NCBI GenBank assembly: GCA_015272325.1 | Contig: JACYLU010000009.1 | Coordinates: 78,255 to 142,254, forward strand | DNA: 64,000 bases | Reading direction: 5' to 3' | Source of the DNA: Synechococcales cyanobacterium C42_A2020_086 | GTDB lineage: Bacteria; Cyanobacteriota; Cyanobacteriia; Elainellales; Elainellaceae | Shown here: piece by piece, positions 56,465-64,000 of the stretch | Layout of the letters: every line of letters begins with the position of its first letter | Position numbering within the stretch: position 1 is the stretch's first letter | Notes under the pieces: generated by a model | What the model was told of the DNA's origin: nothing | Database searches by the model: none | What the model saw: the letters and a program-made list of their open reading frames with translations, nothing else | Translations under genes and position numbers: made by a program

Positions 56465-57397
56465 CTACCCGCCCCAGATCCATCGAGCAACCCAAAACAG
56501 ACCAATGCCGACGAGGGCAACTCCGTCCCAAAGCCGCAGTTGAAACTGATGCCATTGCACCTGATGTTGGTTAGGTGTCGTAAATCCACGCACTTGCATA
56601 GCGCTAGCAATTTGCTCTGCTCGTACCAGCAAGTTATCCACCAAGCGCTCTGCCACCATCACCCATACCTGAGTCGTGCCGCGAAATCCCAACTTCTTCC
56701 AATTAATAGCGCGGGTGCGTACCGAACGCACTAGATTCTGCACTTCCTCTAGCACGAGCGGAATAAACCGCAGCGACAAGGTCAGAGTGAGTACCGTTTC
56801 AGTTACAGGCAAATTAAAGCGCCGCAGCGGATGCAGCAGATTGTCGATCCCCGCGGTGATCTCCTCAGGGGCCGTTGTGAGCAGATACAAATTCGTGCTG
56901 TAGATCAGCGTGAACATCAGTGTAGCAACCCGAATGGCTAGCTCCAACGAGCGGCGGGTAATGCGAAAGATGCCTTGATAAAAGAGAACGTAGCGGTAGT
57001 CAGTCGGCTGCGGCAGTGGGGCAGGCTGGGAAGGAGCTGTAACTGCCGGGTCATCGGCTAAAGTAGGCTGGACGAATGACAAATCCTCTACCGGCAAGCG
57101 AGGTTGATTGGGGACCGTAATTCCGTCGGGGGCAAAGGCCGTTAGCACAAACAGCAGCAGACTAAACAGCAGAATTAGCCCCACTTGTCGCCGCCAAATG
57201 CGAAACGGCAAGCGCGTCAGCACCGTCAGCAGCAGCAGCCAACCGACTAGCGACAGCCGCCAGTAGGGATTGGCCGCAATCGGCGTTAGCAAAAAACTCA
57301 ACAGCCAGCCCAGCTTAACCCGCGAATCAATGCGGTGTAGCCAAGAAACCGGCTGCTCTAGGTATAACCCAATTGGCAGCGAGCGCAGAAGATCCAT
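56465..57397 (-). CDS. EcfT/CbiQ-like energy-coupling factor transmembrane protein
   Basis: 310 residues with hydrophobic segments at about 33-60, 70-90, 150-178 and 290-305. The coupling helices with Ala-Arg-Gly-type motifs are SVRTRAINW and SAMQVRGFTT, which contact the ATPases of ECF vitamin importers. A loop rich in Pro, Ala and Thr (about 93-130) is variable. No S component or ATPase gene is nearby. The gene ends 47 bp before der's stop region and is co-oriented with it, so may be in the same transcript. Confidence 0.88.
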   Translation of the reverse strand: MDLLRSLPIGLYLEQPVSWLHRIDSRVKLGWLLSFLLTPIAANPYWRLSLVGWLLLLTVLTRLPFRIWRRQVGLILLFSLLLFVLTAFAPDGITVPNQPRLPVEDLSFVQPTLADDPAVTAPSQPAPLPQPTDYRYVLFYQGIFRITRRSLELAIRVATLMFTLIYSTNLYLLTTAPEEITAGIDNLLHPLRRFNLPVTETVLTLTLSLRFIPLVLEEVQNLVRSVRTRAINWKKLGFRGTTQVWVMVAERLVDNLLVRAEQIASAMQVRGFTTPNQHQVQWHQFQLRLWDGVALVGIGLFWVARWIWGG

Positions 57398-57444
57398 AGC
57401 GGTTTAGGGCGGCAAACGGTATTCAACCCCGTGATTAGCGGCAC

Positions 57445-58809
57445 TCAAACTTTGACAGCACGGTTCGGGCTTTGCTCCATATCTCGTACTTTCTTGCCGC
57501 GCCACAACAACCGCAGAGGTGTGCCAGTAAAACCCAACTGCTGCCGGAACTGCCGTTCGATGTAGCGGCGGAAATTGTCATTAAATAGCTTGGGATCGTT
57601 AACAAACAGGGCAACGGTAGGCGGTCGAGTCGTGACCTGGGTGCCATAATAAATTTTGCCCTGCCGCCCCTGCCGAGTCGTCGGGGGTGTATGCCAGTTG
57701 AGTGCTTCTTGCAGCACTTCATTAATCACTGATGTGCTCACCCGACGCTTGTGCTGCTCAGCAGCGGTGTTCACCAAGTCTAGGATCTTTTCCACCCGTT
57801 GCCCCGTCCTAGCGCTAACAAAGATGGTTTCCGCCCAGTCCGTAAAGTGAAGCCGCTCCTTGAGATGTCGTTCATAGTCGTAGATGGTGTAGGAGTCTTT
57901 TTCAATGGCGTCCCACTTGTTAACCACAATCACGCAAGCCCGTCCATCTTCGGTGATCCGCCCCGCTAACTTTTGATCCTGTTCCGTTACACCATCAATG
58001 GCATCAAGTACCAAGAGCACCACATCAGCACGGCGGATGGCTTTAAAAGAGCGATTGATACCGAAAAACTCAGGGCCATAATCAACCTGCTTCTTCTTGC
58101 GAATGCCGGCAGTATCGATTAAACGGTAGCGCTGTCCGTCACGTTCTACCACCATGTCAATGGTGTCCCGGGTCGTGCCCGAAATCGGACTAACAATCGC
58201 TCGATTTTCCCCCACAAAGGCATTCAACAAGCTAGATTTACCAACATTAGGACGACCCACAATCGCAACTTTAATCTCGTCAATGTCTTCCAGTTCACTG
58301 GTGGCAGGGAGAAACTCCATCAGGGCATCGAGCAACTCACCCGTGCCATTGCCATGGATTCCTGAAACGGGGTAGGGTTCACCCAACCCTAAAGCCCAAA
58401 ATTCTGCAGCCTGAATGAGACCTTGATCTGGCGATTCACACTTGTTGACAGCTAGCAACACCGGAACTGATTGTTGTCTCAGCCAAGTAGCGATGGCTTC
58501 GTCGGCTGCCGTTGGTCCTGCCTGGCCATCTACCACCATAATGGCGGCACTGGCTTCGGCGAGCGCCATCATCGCCTGTTCGCGAATCAGCGGCAAAAAT
58601 TCGGTGTCGTCGTCAAAGACCAAACCACCAGTATCGACGACCAGGAAGTCTCGATCTCGCCAAAATGCTGAACGATAGGTGCGATCGCGAGTGACGCCTG
58701 GTTCGTCATGCACAATGGCATCCATCATTCCCGAGAGACGGTTTACCAACGTCGATTTGCCGACATTTGGGCGTCCAATAATTGCAACAACTGGCAGAGA
58801 CATGGTCAA
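57445..58809 (-). CDS. der: Ribosome biogenesis GTPase Der
   Basis: 454 residues with two GTPase domains and a KH-like C-terminus, the unique Der (EngA) layout. First G1 GRPNVGKS (12-19), G3 DTGGL and G4 NKCE; second G1 GRPNVGKS (near 184), G3 DTAGI and G4 NKWD. The C-terminal domain holds [20 protein letters not shown]. It matures the 50S subunit. The upstream gap of 115 bp separates it from dnaJ-like. All GTP motifs are intact. Confidence 0.97.
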   Translation of the reverse strand: MTMSLPVVAIIGRPNVGKSTLVNRLSGMMDAIVHDEPGVTRDRTYRSAFWRDRDFLVVDTGGLVFDDDTEFLPLIREQAMMALAEASAAIMVVDGQAGPTAADEAIATWLRQQSVPVLLAVNKCESPDQGLIQAAEFWALGLGEPYPVSGIHGNGTGELLDALMEFLPATSELEDIDEIKVAIVGRPNVGKSSLLNAFVGENRAIVSPISGTTRDTIDMVVERDGQRYRLIDTAGIRKKKQVDYGPEFFGINRSFKAIRRADVVLLVLDAIDGVTEQDQKLAGRITEDGRACVIVVNKWDAIEKDSYTIYDYERHLKERLHFTDWAETIFVSARTGQRVEKILDLVNTAAEQHKRRVSTSVINEVLQEALNWHTPPTTRQGRQGKIYYGTQVTTRPPTVALFVNDPKLFNDNFRRYIERQFRQQLGFTGTPLRLLWRGKKVRDMEQSPNRAVKV

Positions 58810-58924
58810 AATGGCGCGTGGGTTAGGTAGGCAATGGCCCTTACCTATTGTGGCGCAAAACTCTAGGGGTTGACGCAGAAACCCGCACCCTTCGATTCAG
58901 CTAGCTTGCAGTCTCGGCTGCATC

Positions 58925-59641
58925 TCAGGCAATTTCTCTCAAGGCTGCCTGAGCCTCGCGCCGCAAACCAGTGGCGATGCGAAACAATTCCTGGCCTGTG
59001 TGCAGATAATGCTCGTCATAGCTAGAGACAAATCTTTCTAGCTCATCGATGCCATCATTGACTTGATTGAGACAGTAGTAGAGATGTGCTGCCACGCCGG
59101 CTACAGAAGAGGGGTTGGGCATGGAGCGAAATAGACGCTGGGCCTGCTGTAGCGAGTAGCGGCAGTCATCTAGATACTGTTGAAAGTCTTCCAGCAGTTC
59201 ATCATCAAATGGGTCCGCCGCCAAGTCATCAATCTGCCCCCGCAGCGGCTTCAAAATTTGGTTTAGCATCCGGTTCACGGGCTGATAAACCTGACTCAGC
59301 CATTGCTGCAGTTGTTCATCGCTGTCGCGCCCGGTTTGTCGTTGACGGTAGCGCCGTTGGGCTTCTGCTGTCCGTTGATACCGTTCGTGTTGCCGTTCTG
59401 CAGCGGTCTCACCCCAATCAGATGCTTGACCGACTCGCAACTGACGATCATAAAACTGCCGCCTATGGGGATCGCCAAGCACTTCATAAGCGGCGTTAAT
59501 TTGAGTAATCTGCTCGTGACTCGCTTCGGCAGGGTTGCTATCAGGATGAAACCGTTTCGCTAGTCGGCGGTAGGCTTGTTTAATCTCCGACTGACTTGCG
59601 GTTGCAGCAATTTGAAGCGTGTCGTAATGATTCTCTGCCAT
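58925..59641 (-). CDS. J-domain protein (DnaJ-like)
   Basis: 238 residues with an N-terminal J domain (about 5-68): HYDTLQIAATASQSEIKQAY, the HPD motif in KRFHPDSNP and INAAYEVLGDPHRRQFYDRQ. The remainder is helical and has no zinc-finger or C-terminal peptide-binding domain, so it is a type III J protein that would recruit a specific client to DnaK. Clients are unknown. A Gln/Arg-rich linker lies at 75-115. Confidence 0.92.
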   Translation of the reverse strand: MAENHYDTLQIAATASQSEIKQAYRRLAKRFHPDSNPAEASHEQITQINAAYEVLGDPHRRQFYDRQLRVGQASDWGETAAERQHERYQRTAEAQRRYRQRQTGRDSDEQLQQWLSQVYQPVNRMLNQILKPLRGQIDDLAADPFDDELLEDFQQYLDDCRYSLQQAQRLFRSMPNPSSVAGVAAHLYYCLNQVNDGIDELERFVSSYDEHYLHTGQELFRIATGLRREAQAALREIA

Positions 59642-59697
59642 ACGCCTATTCTATCGGTTTCGTGGCGATAAATTGGCGCAAGGTAGACATTCACCGC

Positions 59698-60660
59698 TTA
59701 GCTGCGCATCCCTGCTGCTACCAGTTCTGGATCCTGAAACAGAGGCGTACTCAGGTACCGTTCACCAAAGCTAGGCTGGATCATCACGATCAGCTTGCCA
59801 GCATTCTCAGGGCGTCGCCCGACCTGAATTGCAGCAGCCAAGGCAGCACCGCTGGAAATGCCCGAGAGCAGCCCTTCTTCGCGAGCAAGGCGTCGCCCAA
59901 ACGCAATGGCTTCCTCATCGCTAACTGCAATAATTTCATCGATCAGATCTACCCGTAGTACATTGGGAACAAAACCCGCGCCGATCCCCTGAATTTTGTG
60001 GGGACCTGGACGCCCACCGGACAACACAGGACTGTTAGCCGGCTCCACGGCAACCGCTTGGAACTCCGGTTTCTTCTGCTTCAACACCTCCGCGACGCCG
60101 GTAATTGTGCCTCCCGTTCCGACCCCCGACACCAGGATATCGACCTGACCATCGGTGTCTTCCCAGATCTCCAGTGCCGTCGTTTCACGATGGATCTTGG
60201 GATTCGCAGGATTATTGAACTGCTGCAGCATGTAGGCATTCGGCAGGGTATTGACAATCTGCTGCGCGCGTTGAATGCAGCCCGCCATACCTTCAATGCC
60301 AGGGGTCAGTTCCAGTTCAGCACCATAAGCCCGCAGCATTGCTCGCCGCTCGGAACTCATCGTTTCGGGCATCGTCAGGATGAGGCGGTATCCCTTTGCT
60401 GCGGCTGCCATCGCCAATGCGATCCCAGTGTTACCCGACGTAGGCTCAACTAAAACCGTCTGACCAGCCGTGATCAGACCATCCCGTTCTGCCGCTTCAA
60501 TCATGCTGATGCCAATGCGATCCTTAACCGAGGCAGAAGGATTCATGCCCTCCAATTTGGCGACAATTCGAGCGACACAGCCCTCCGCTAGCGGGATGCG
60601 GTTTAGTTGTACTAAAGGGGTATGTCCAATCAATTGAGTGACATTCTGAGCGATTCGCAT
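59698..60660 (-). CDS. cysK: Cysteine synthase (O-acetylserine sulfhydrylase)
   Basis: 320 residues, PLP type II fold. The Schiff-base lysine is in ASVKDRIG (about K46), the substrate loop in TSGNTG, and the phosphate-binding loop in [11 protein letters not shown]. It forms cysteine from O-acetylserine and sulphide. It is preceded, 48 bp upstream on the same strand, by a CymR-like Rrf2 regulator, so both probably share a transcript and a regulatory circuit. Confidence 0.96.
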   Translation of the reverse strand: MRIAQNVTQLIGHTPLVQLNRIPLAEGCVARIVAKLEGMNPSASVKDRIGISMIEAAERDGLITAGQTVLVEPTSGNTGIALAMAAAAKGYRLILTMPETMSSERRAMLRAYGAELELTPGIEGMAGCIQRAQQIVNTLPNAYMLQQFNNPANPKIHRETTALEIWEDTDGQVDILVSGVGTGGTITGVAEVLKQKKPEFQAVAVEPANSPVLSGGRPGPHKIQGIGAGFVPNVLRVDLIDEIIAVSDEEAIAFGRRLAREEGLLSGISSGAALAAAIQVGRRPENAGKLIVMIQPSFGERYLSTPLFQDPELVAAGMRS

Positions 60661-60708
60661 AGATTTAAAAGGTTATCGAAGTAAGAGTGATCGACGTTGA
60701 CAGGCAGA

Positions 60709-61146
60709 CTAGATGTAATACATCAAATCAAGCTGCTGTCGCGTATTCCGCTTTTCTGCCAAATCTTGTAGCGTACATTTTTGCAGAACCGTATCGGCAG
60801 CTTGCTTCGCTTCCTGCCAAACCTCTCGAATCACGGCTCCTTCAACCGACTTCGCTTCTCGATCGACAGCGGCAGGTTCGGGATCAGCTCCCTCAATACT
60901 ATTCACCACTTCCAGGAGTGTAATTTTCCACGGTTCCCGAGCCAGTAGGTACCCGCCTCTTGCCCCTCGTTGACTGCGAACTAACCCTGAACGGCGCAAT
61001 GTAGCCAGCAATTGCTCTAGATAGCGATCAGGAATTTGCTGCTTAGCGGCAATCTGACGAATTTGCAGCGGCTCGTTACCGCTGTAATGATCTACAAGTT
61101 CTAACAGAGCTAGCAGGGCATACTCGCTTTTACACGAAAGTTCCAC
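60709..61146 (-). CDS. Rrf2 family regulator, CymR-like
   Basis: 145 residues with an Rrf2 winged helix (ELSCKSEYALLALLELVDHY, IAAKQQIPDRYLEQLLATLR, LVRSQRGARGGYLLAREPW). It has two cysteines in total (C5 and C122), and not the three closely spaced ones that hold an Fe-S cluster in IscR, so it is not expected to be a cluster sensor. The C-terminal end, TLQDLAEKR to LDLMYYI, closely resembles Bacillus CymR as I recall it. CymR represses sulphur genes and binds CysK; the terminal isoleucine is the type of tail that enters the CysK active site. Its gene sits just upstream of cysK. Confidence 0.93.
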   Translation of the reverse strand: MELSCKSEYALLALLELVDHYSGNEPLQIRQIAAKQQIPDRYLEQLLATLRRSGLVRSQRGARGGYLLAREPWKITLLEVVNSIEGADPEPAAVDREAKSVEGAVIREVWQEAKQAADTVLQKCTLQDLAEKRNTRQQLDLMYYI

Positions 61147-61263
61147 AACAATCGATCCATGAACTGCCTTTCTAGTATATCCCGGTTCTCCACTGGGGTT
61201 TTGTAGATTTGTTGATTGAACTGAACGGATCGTTTATCTTCTTCCTTCAATATAAATTCAAGC

Positions 61264-61297
61264 AAAAATGCCCAGCCCCTGAGTGGAGACTGAGCAT
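61264..61297 (-). terminator. Terminator after the iron porin gene
   Basis: On the minus strand ATGCTCAGTCTC pairs with GGGGCTGGGCAT (12 bp, three wobbles), a short loop, then TTTTTG. It lies 55 bp past the porin stop and would end that transcript. Confidence 0.8.
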
Positions 61298-61351
61298 CAC
61301 GGTTTAGAGCCAACCCTATCGGGCGCTAATAGCTAGAACATTAGCTCACGC

Positions 61352-63220
61352 TTAGAACGTGAACGTGGTTCGGATCGCCCCAACAAAGGTATCGCTTACG
61401 CTATTGTCGTTGCCAGGGTCGCTGATCCAGACCACACCTGGAGTGATCGAGATATTGTCGCTAACCCGGAAGCGGTAGAATCCTTCTAGCAGGAAGGCCG
61501 CATCTTGGCGAGTATCACCCGCGCCCAAGCCCAGGGTGCCAAACAGTCTGGAGTCCATGCCAGCAATCCGAGGTGGCACACCGAAGACAAAGCCCAGCAG
61601 GTTGCCATCGCCACCCAAATCCGGGAAGGCCACGGTACCGTGATAGCTCCAAACGCGATAGTCGCCGCGCTGATCGCCACTCAAGATGCGAACCGGCATG
61701 TACATCGCACCACCGCCAAGTTCCACGAAGCCCAGCTTAAAGTTCACCTGAGCACCGTAGATGTTAGCAACCTCGGCGTTGTCAGCGCCAGAAGCATTTT
61801 CATAGTCACCCAGGTTGAAACCGCCAGCACTGCCAAAACCATCGCGAGAGTAGCTGTTGGAGTACATCGCCGCGATGTCTACAAAATCGCTCAAGAAGGT
61901 GAGCTGGCTGATAAAGCCGTAGCCACCGTTAAACAAACCATTGCCGGGAGACGGATCGCCAGCGTTGTCAGCAGCATAACCAACGTCGATGCTGAAGTTG
62001 TCGCCCAGCTGGAAGATTGCGCCAATACCAGTACCGCCCGGAATAAAGCTGTATTGAGGTGGTGATCCCAAACCGTTGGTGAGAGAACCTTGACCGCTAC
62101 TGTCAAAGGGGCTGACCGTGCTAGCTACAAAGTCAGAATCGCCAATGCTGTTAGCACCGATGATGATCTGAGCTGCGTCGCCCAGCGGGAAGGTGTAGAG
62201 CAAGTCATCGAGTCGGACGTTATCAGTGCCGCCACCCCACTGCCAGCTTGTGTTGCCGCCGAAGGAGCCGAAATCGAGAAAGTCGCGAGCTTGCAAGCGG
62301 GCACGCAGCAAGTCATCCCCTGTGAAGCTCGTGTCGAAGTTGAGCCGAACCCGATAGCCGGCAATGGTTTGATCTCCGCCATCCGGATCGCTGAAGGTTT
62401 CGTCGTCGGAGTCAAAGGGGACACCCACCGCAAAGATGGTTTCACCGTTCAGCTTGGTCGTTGTCGAGAACTGGTTAGCTTCTAGCTCAGACACTCGAGC
62501 TTCCAATCCATCAACCCGTCCTCGCAGGGCAGCTAGTTCTGCTGCAAACTCTTCTTGCAGGCGTTGCAGGGTTGCCAAGTCTTCCCGAGTTGCCAGATCG
62601 GCTGTGCTAGCAGCAATCAATTCGCTAATTCGGTCCAAGCAGGCATTCATACCGGCAGCGAACTCAAAACGAGTCATTGCCCGCTGACCTCTGTAGGTCC
62701 CGTCAGGATAACCAGCAATACAGCCGTAGCGTTCAACTAGAGATTGCAATGCCTGATACGCCCAATCTGTTGGCTGAACATCCGATAGCTGGGTAATCGA
62801 AGTCACCTGCGACATGGAGTTGGTGCCTTCGTTGCTGTACTCCATGATTTCGTCGAGAGATGGAGTCTCGGTTGTAGCCGGAGCAGTTGGCTCTGGAGCA
62901 GCCTGAGCGATTTCCAGGGGGGCAGCTGCTGCGGGTACTGCTGGAGCAGTGACCTCGCTCACCTCCACGTTAGTCTCCAGCTCGGCTACTGGAGAAATCT
63001 CCACCGGAGCAGCTTCCGTTGGCGCAGGAACGGCAGCGATTTCTAACCGATCATTGCTGATCTCGCTTTCAACCGCAGAAATTTGAATGTCGCTTAGTAG
63101 AGCTTCAGCCTCGGTAGAGGGCTGAACTTCTGCCAAGGCAGCAGAAGAAGAGAGAATCAAAGCCGCACCCACAACAGCGGGTGTAGCCAAAACAGAGTTC
63201 CACAGAACCTTAGGTAGCAT
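61352..63220 (-). CDS. Outer-membrane iron-uptake porin (SLH + OprB)
   Basis: 622 residues. The signal peptide (about 1-30) ends near ALA. An Ala/Pro/Glu-rich linker follows, then an SLH-type domain (about 145-205: WAYQALQSLVERYGCIAGYP, TYRGQRAMTRFEFAAGMNAC) that anchors to peptidoglycan-linked polysaccharide. A coiled coil (LQRLQEEFAAELAALRGRVD) is followed by an OprB-like beta-barrel to the C-terminal FVGAIRTTFTF, whose last residue is the terminal Phe used by the barrel assembly machinery. Synechocystis homologues (Slr1908-type) mediate iron and small solute uptake. The upstream region is unusually long and structured (see findings). Confidence 0.94.
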   Translation of the reverse strand: MLPKVLWNSVLATPAVVGAALILSSSAALAEVQPSTEAEALLSDIQISAVESEISNDRLEIAAVPAPTEAAPVEISPVAELETNVEVSEVTAPAVPAAAAPLEIAQAAPEPTAPATTETPSLDEIMEYSNEGTNSMSQVTSITQLSDVQPTDWAYQALQSLVERYGCIAGYPDGTYRGQRAMTRFEFAAGMNACLDRISELIAASTADLATREDLATLQRLQEEFAAELAALRGRVDGLEARVSELEANQFSTTTKLNGETIFAVGVPFDSDDETFSDPDGGDQTIAGYRVRLNFDTSFTGDDLLRARLQARDFLDFGSFGGNTSWQWGGGTDNVRLDDLLYTFPLGDAAQIIIGANSIGDSDFVASTVSPFDSSGQGSLTNGLGSPPQYSFIPGGTGIGAIFQLGDNFSIDVGYAADNAGDPSPGNGLFNGGYGFISQLTFLSDFVDIAAMYSNSYSRDGFGSAGGFNLGDYENASGADNAEVANIYGAQVNFKLGFVELGGGAMYMPVRILSGDQRGDYRVWSYHGTVAFPDLGGDGNLLGFVFGVPPRIAGMDSRLFGTLGLGAGDTRQDAAFLLEGFYRFRVSDNISITPGVVWISDPGNDNSVSDTFVGAIRTTFTF

Positions 63221-63425
63221 TATTGGGTCCTCACACCTAACCTAAAGGGACTTGAGATTCTTACAGTAGCATTCTAATCCCGAGCTTTTTGATCGATCAA
63301 GGATGGTTAACAAAATTCTCACGATTCACTCACTCAATGTCTCGCTGAATTTAAGTTTCCCTGCGATCTAGATGTTCTAGCGTATTCAAGTTACTGACCA
63401 AGTTACTGACCGTTGATAAAACTAT

Positions 63426-63477
63426 CCGCTCTTGCTGGGAGTGATGAGGACAAACCTTAACACTGAAGCAAGAGCGG
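63426..63477 (-). promoter_or_regulatory. Perfect 10-bp inverted repeat in the porin upstream region
   Basis: CCGCTCTTGC (63426-63435) and GCAAGAGCGG (63468-63477) are exact inverted copies separated by 32 bp. Transcribed toward the porin gene it would fold into a long-looped hairpin between the small ORF and the porin start, a position suited to regulation. Function unproven. Confidence 0.55.
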
Positions 63478-63577
63478 CCTAGCGGGTCTTCAGATTGACA
63501 CTAGACTGCCGGAAGGAACTCCAGCAAACTCAGCCGCTTTTACCAGGATTAATCCCAATCAAAGGTTAGCTAAGTGA

Positions 63578-63649
63578 CTAGAGAGCAGCTCCGGCACACA
63601 GCCAGATTACTTCAATCTGATGACCCAGGCATTTACTACTATCTTGCAT
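63578..63649 (-). CDS. Candidate 23-residue leader peptide upstream of the porin
   Basis: ATG at 63649 opens a 23-codon frame (MQDSSKCLGHQIEVIWLCAG then AAL) ending TAG at 63578. Before it, at 63664-63654, is AAGGAGGTGAT, the exact complement of the 16S rRNA 3' end, which is rarely so complete. An ATG two codons earlier (63655) is embedded in that site. The position is about 360 bp upstream of the porin start, with a hairpin between. It could be a regulatory leader or an independent small protein with two cysteines. Confidence 0.45.
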   Translation of the reverse strand: MQDSSKCLGHQIEVIWLCAGAAL

Positions 63650-63852
63650 GGGCATCACCTCCTTGTTGCCTAAACGGACTGAATCTCAAGGATTTGAAGT
63701 AACGTAACTACCTTCGCAGTTACTTCACTTACAGTAACACACTTGCTTTAAATCGAACAGAGCGTAATGGGCGGTGCTAGCAGAACTGGGCTTTAAGCAT
63801 CTTCAGTCGCGGTAGCCTGTGGTATTGATTATAGCTAGTCCAGACGACATAC

Positions 63853-63877
63853 AAAAAGCCTCTGGATTTCCAGAGGC
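63853..63877 (-). terminator. Terminator after psbD
   Basis: Perfect 8-bp stem GCCTCTGG (63858-63865) / CCAGAGGC (63870-63877), loop of four, followed on the minus strand by TTTTT. It lies 35 bp after the psbD stop and leaves no room for psbC. Confidence 0.92.
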
Positions 63878-63911
63878 CGCTTCAATTCAGTACCCTACGA
63901 AGGGTCCCCCA

Positions 63912-64000
63912 TTAGAGCGCGTTACCGCGAGGTAGCACTTCCTCAGGGAATACAAAATGTTCGTGGGGTTGGTCTTGAGGAGCCATCCAAGCGCGGATGC
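63912..64000 (-). CDS. psbD: Photosystem II D2 protein, C-terminal end (partial)
   Basis: Only the last 28 codons are in the window. Reading the minus strand gives IRAWMAPQDQPHEHFVFPEE then VLPRGNAL and TAA at 63914-63912, which is the conserved D2 C-terminus. The gene continues beyond 64000. D2 with D1 forms the PSII reaction centre. In the usual psbD-psbC operon psbC starts inside psbD; here a terminator follows instead, so this is probably the separate, monocistronic psbD copy (psbD2-like). Confidence 0.95.
   Translation of the reverse strand, partial: IRAWMAPQDQPHEHFVFPEEVLPRGNAL

Larger units (their letters stand above)
63221..63911. other. Long 5' region of the porin gene
   Basis: 691 bp between porin and the psbD end. 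On the minus strand it contains a small ORF at 63649-63578 with a perfect Shine-Dalgarno, and a 10-bp perfect inverted repeat. A 14-bp tandem (CAAGTTACTGACCA) is at about 63388-63410. Confidence 0.6.

Noticed and set aside
1..64000. tRNA genes, CRISPR arrays, insertion sequences, prophage
   Set aside because: No T-loop-like tRNA signature, spaced palindromic repeat array, transposase or phage gene was seen in the reading.

Overview
The window is chromosomal DNA from a cyanobacterium. Direct evidence is a photosystem I psaK gene, the 3' end of a photosystem II psbD gene, the pipX-pipY pair, a cyanobacterial-type SepF, an SLH/OprB iron-uptake porin and a group 2-like sigma factor. GC is moderate (a little above 50% by eye) and intergenic DNA is AT-richer. 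A Leptolyngbya-like filamentous lineage is a guess only. I see no prophage, insertion sequence, CRISPR array, rRNA or tRNA.

Layout. (1) 285-8696 is a same-strand signalling cluster: a coiled-coil protein, a close homologue of the mycobacterial kinase PknG, a PP2C phosphatase, a VWA protein, an FHA protein and a four-helix membrane protein shaped like GlnX. Kinase, phosphatase and FHA protein all carry N-terminal zinc ribbons. This looks like a complete phospho-signalling circuit and is the most interesting part of the window. (2) 8827-10280 holds small stress-type genes (ChaB, an acidic protein, an exported protein). (3) 10369-13033 is an M16 peptidase pair. (4) 13291-20059 is a candidate pilin-modification locus: methyltransferase, type IV pilin, and two tandem TPR/GT41 glycosyltransferases. 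(5) 20140-25650 holds VOC, desaturase, aldo/keto reductase, a PadR regulator divergent from a small protein across a 24-bp palindrome, and an alpha/beta hydrolase. (6) 25848-30295 is rich in chromatin and transcription genes: two HU proteins, a DUF938 methyltransferase, a sigma factor, an AT-hook-like basic protein and a Usp protein. (7) 30964-40141 is housekeeping and transport: AGCS symporter, Mn catalase, WG-repeat lipoprotein, TsaB, an OppC-like permease, PsaK, AckA and RNase HI.

(8) 40167-44340 is a two-gene histidine kinase operon. (9) 45056-49928 holds dnaA, a large repeat-containing membrane protein and an exported glycine-zipper protein. (10) 50056-58809 holds LarB, ProC, SepF, PipY, PipX, AcpS, an EcfT-like protein and the GTPase Der. 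(11) 58925-64000 holds a DnaJ-domain protein, a cysK gene next to a CymR-like Rrf2 regulator, an iron porin with a long structured upstream region, and the end of a psbD gene with no psbC after it.

A genome-scale oddity is the large number of 10-21 bp tandem duplications, mostly in intergenic DNA but some in frame inside genes. The HIP1 octamer common in many cyanobacteria is almost absent.
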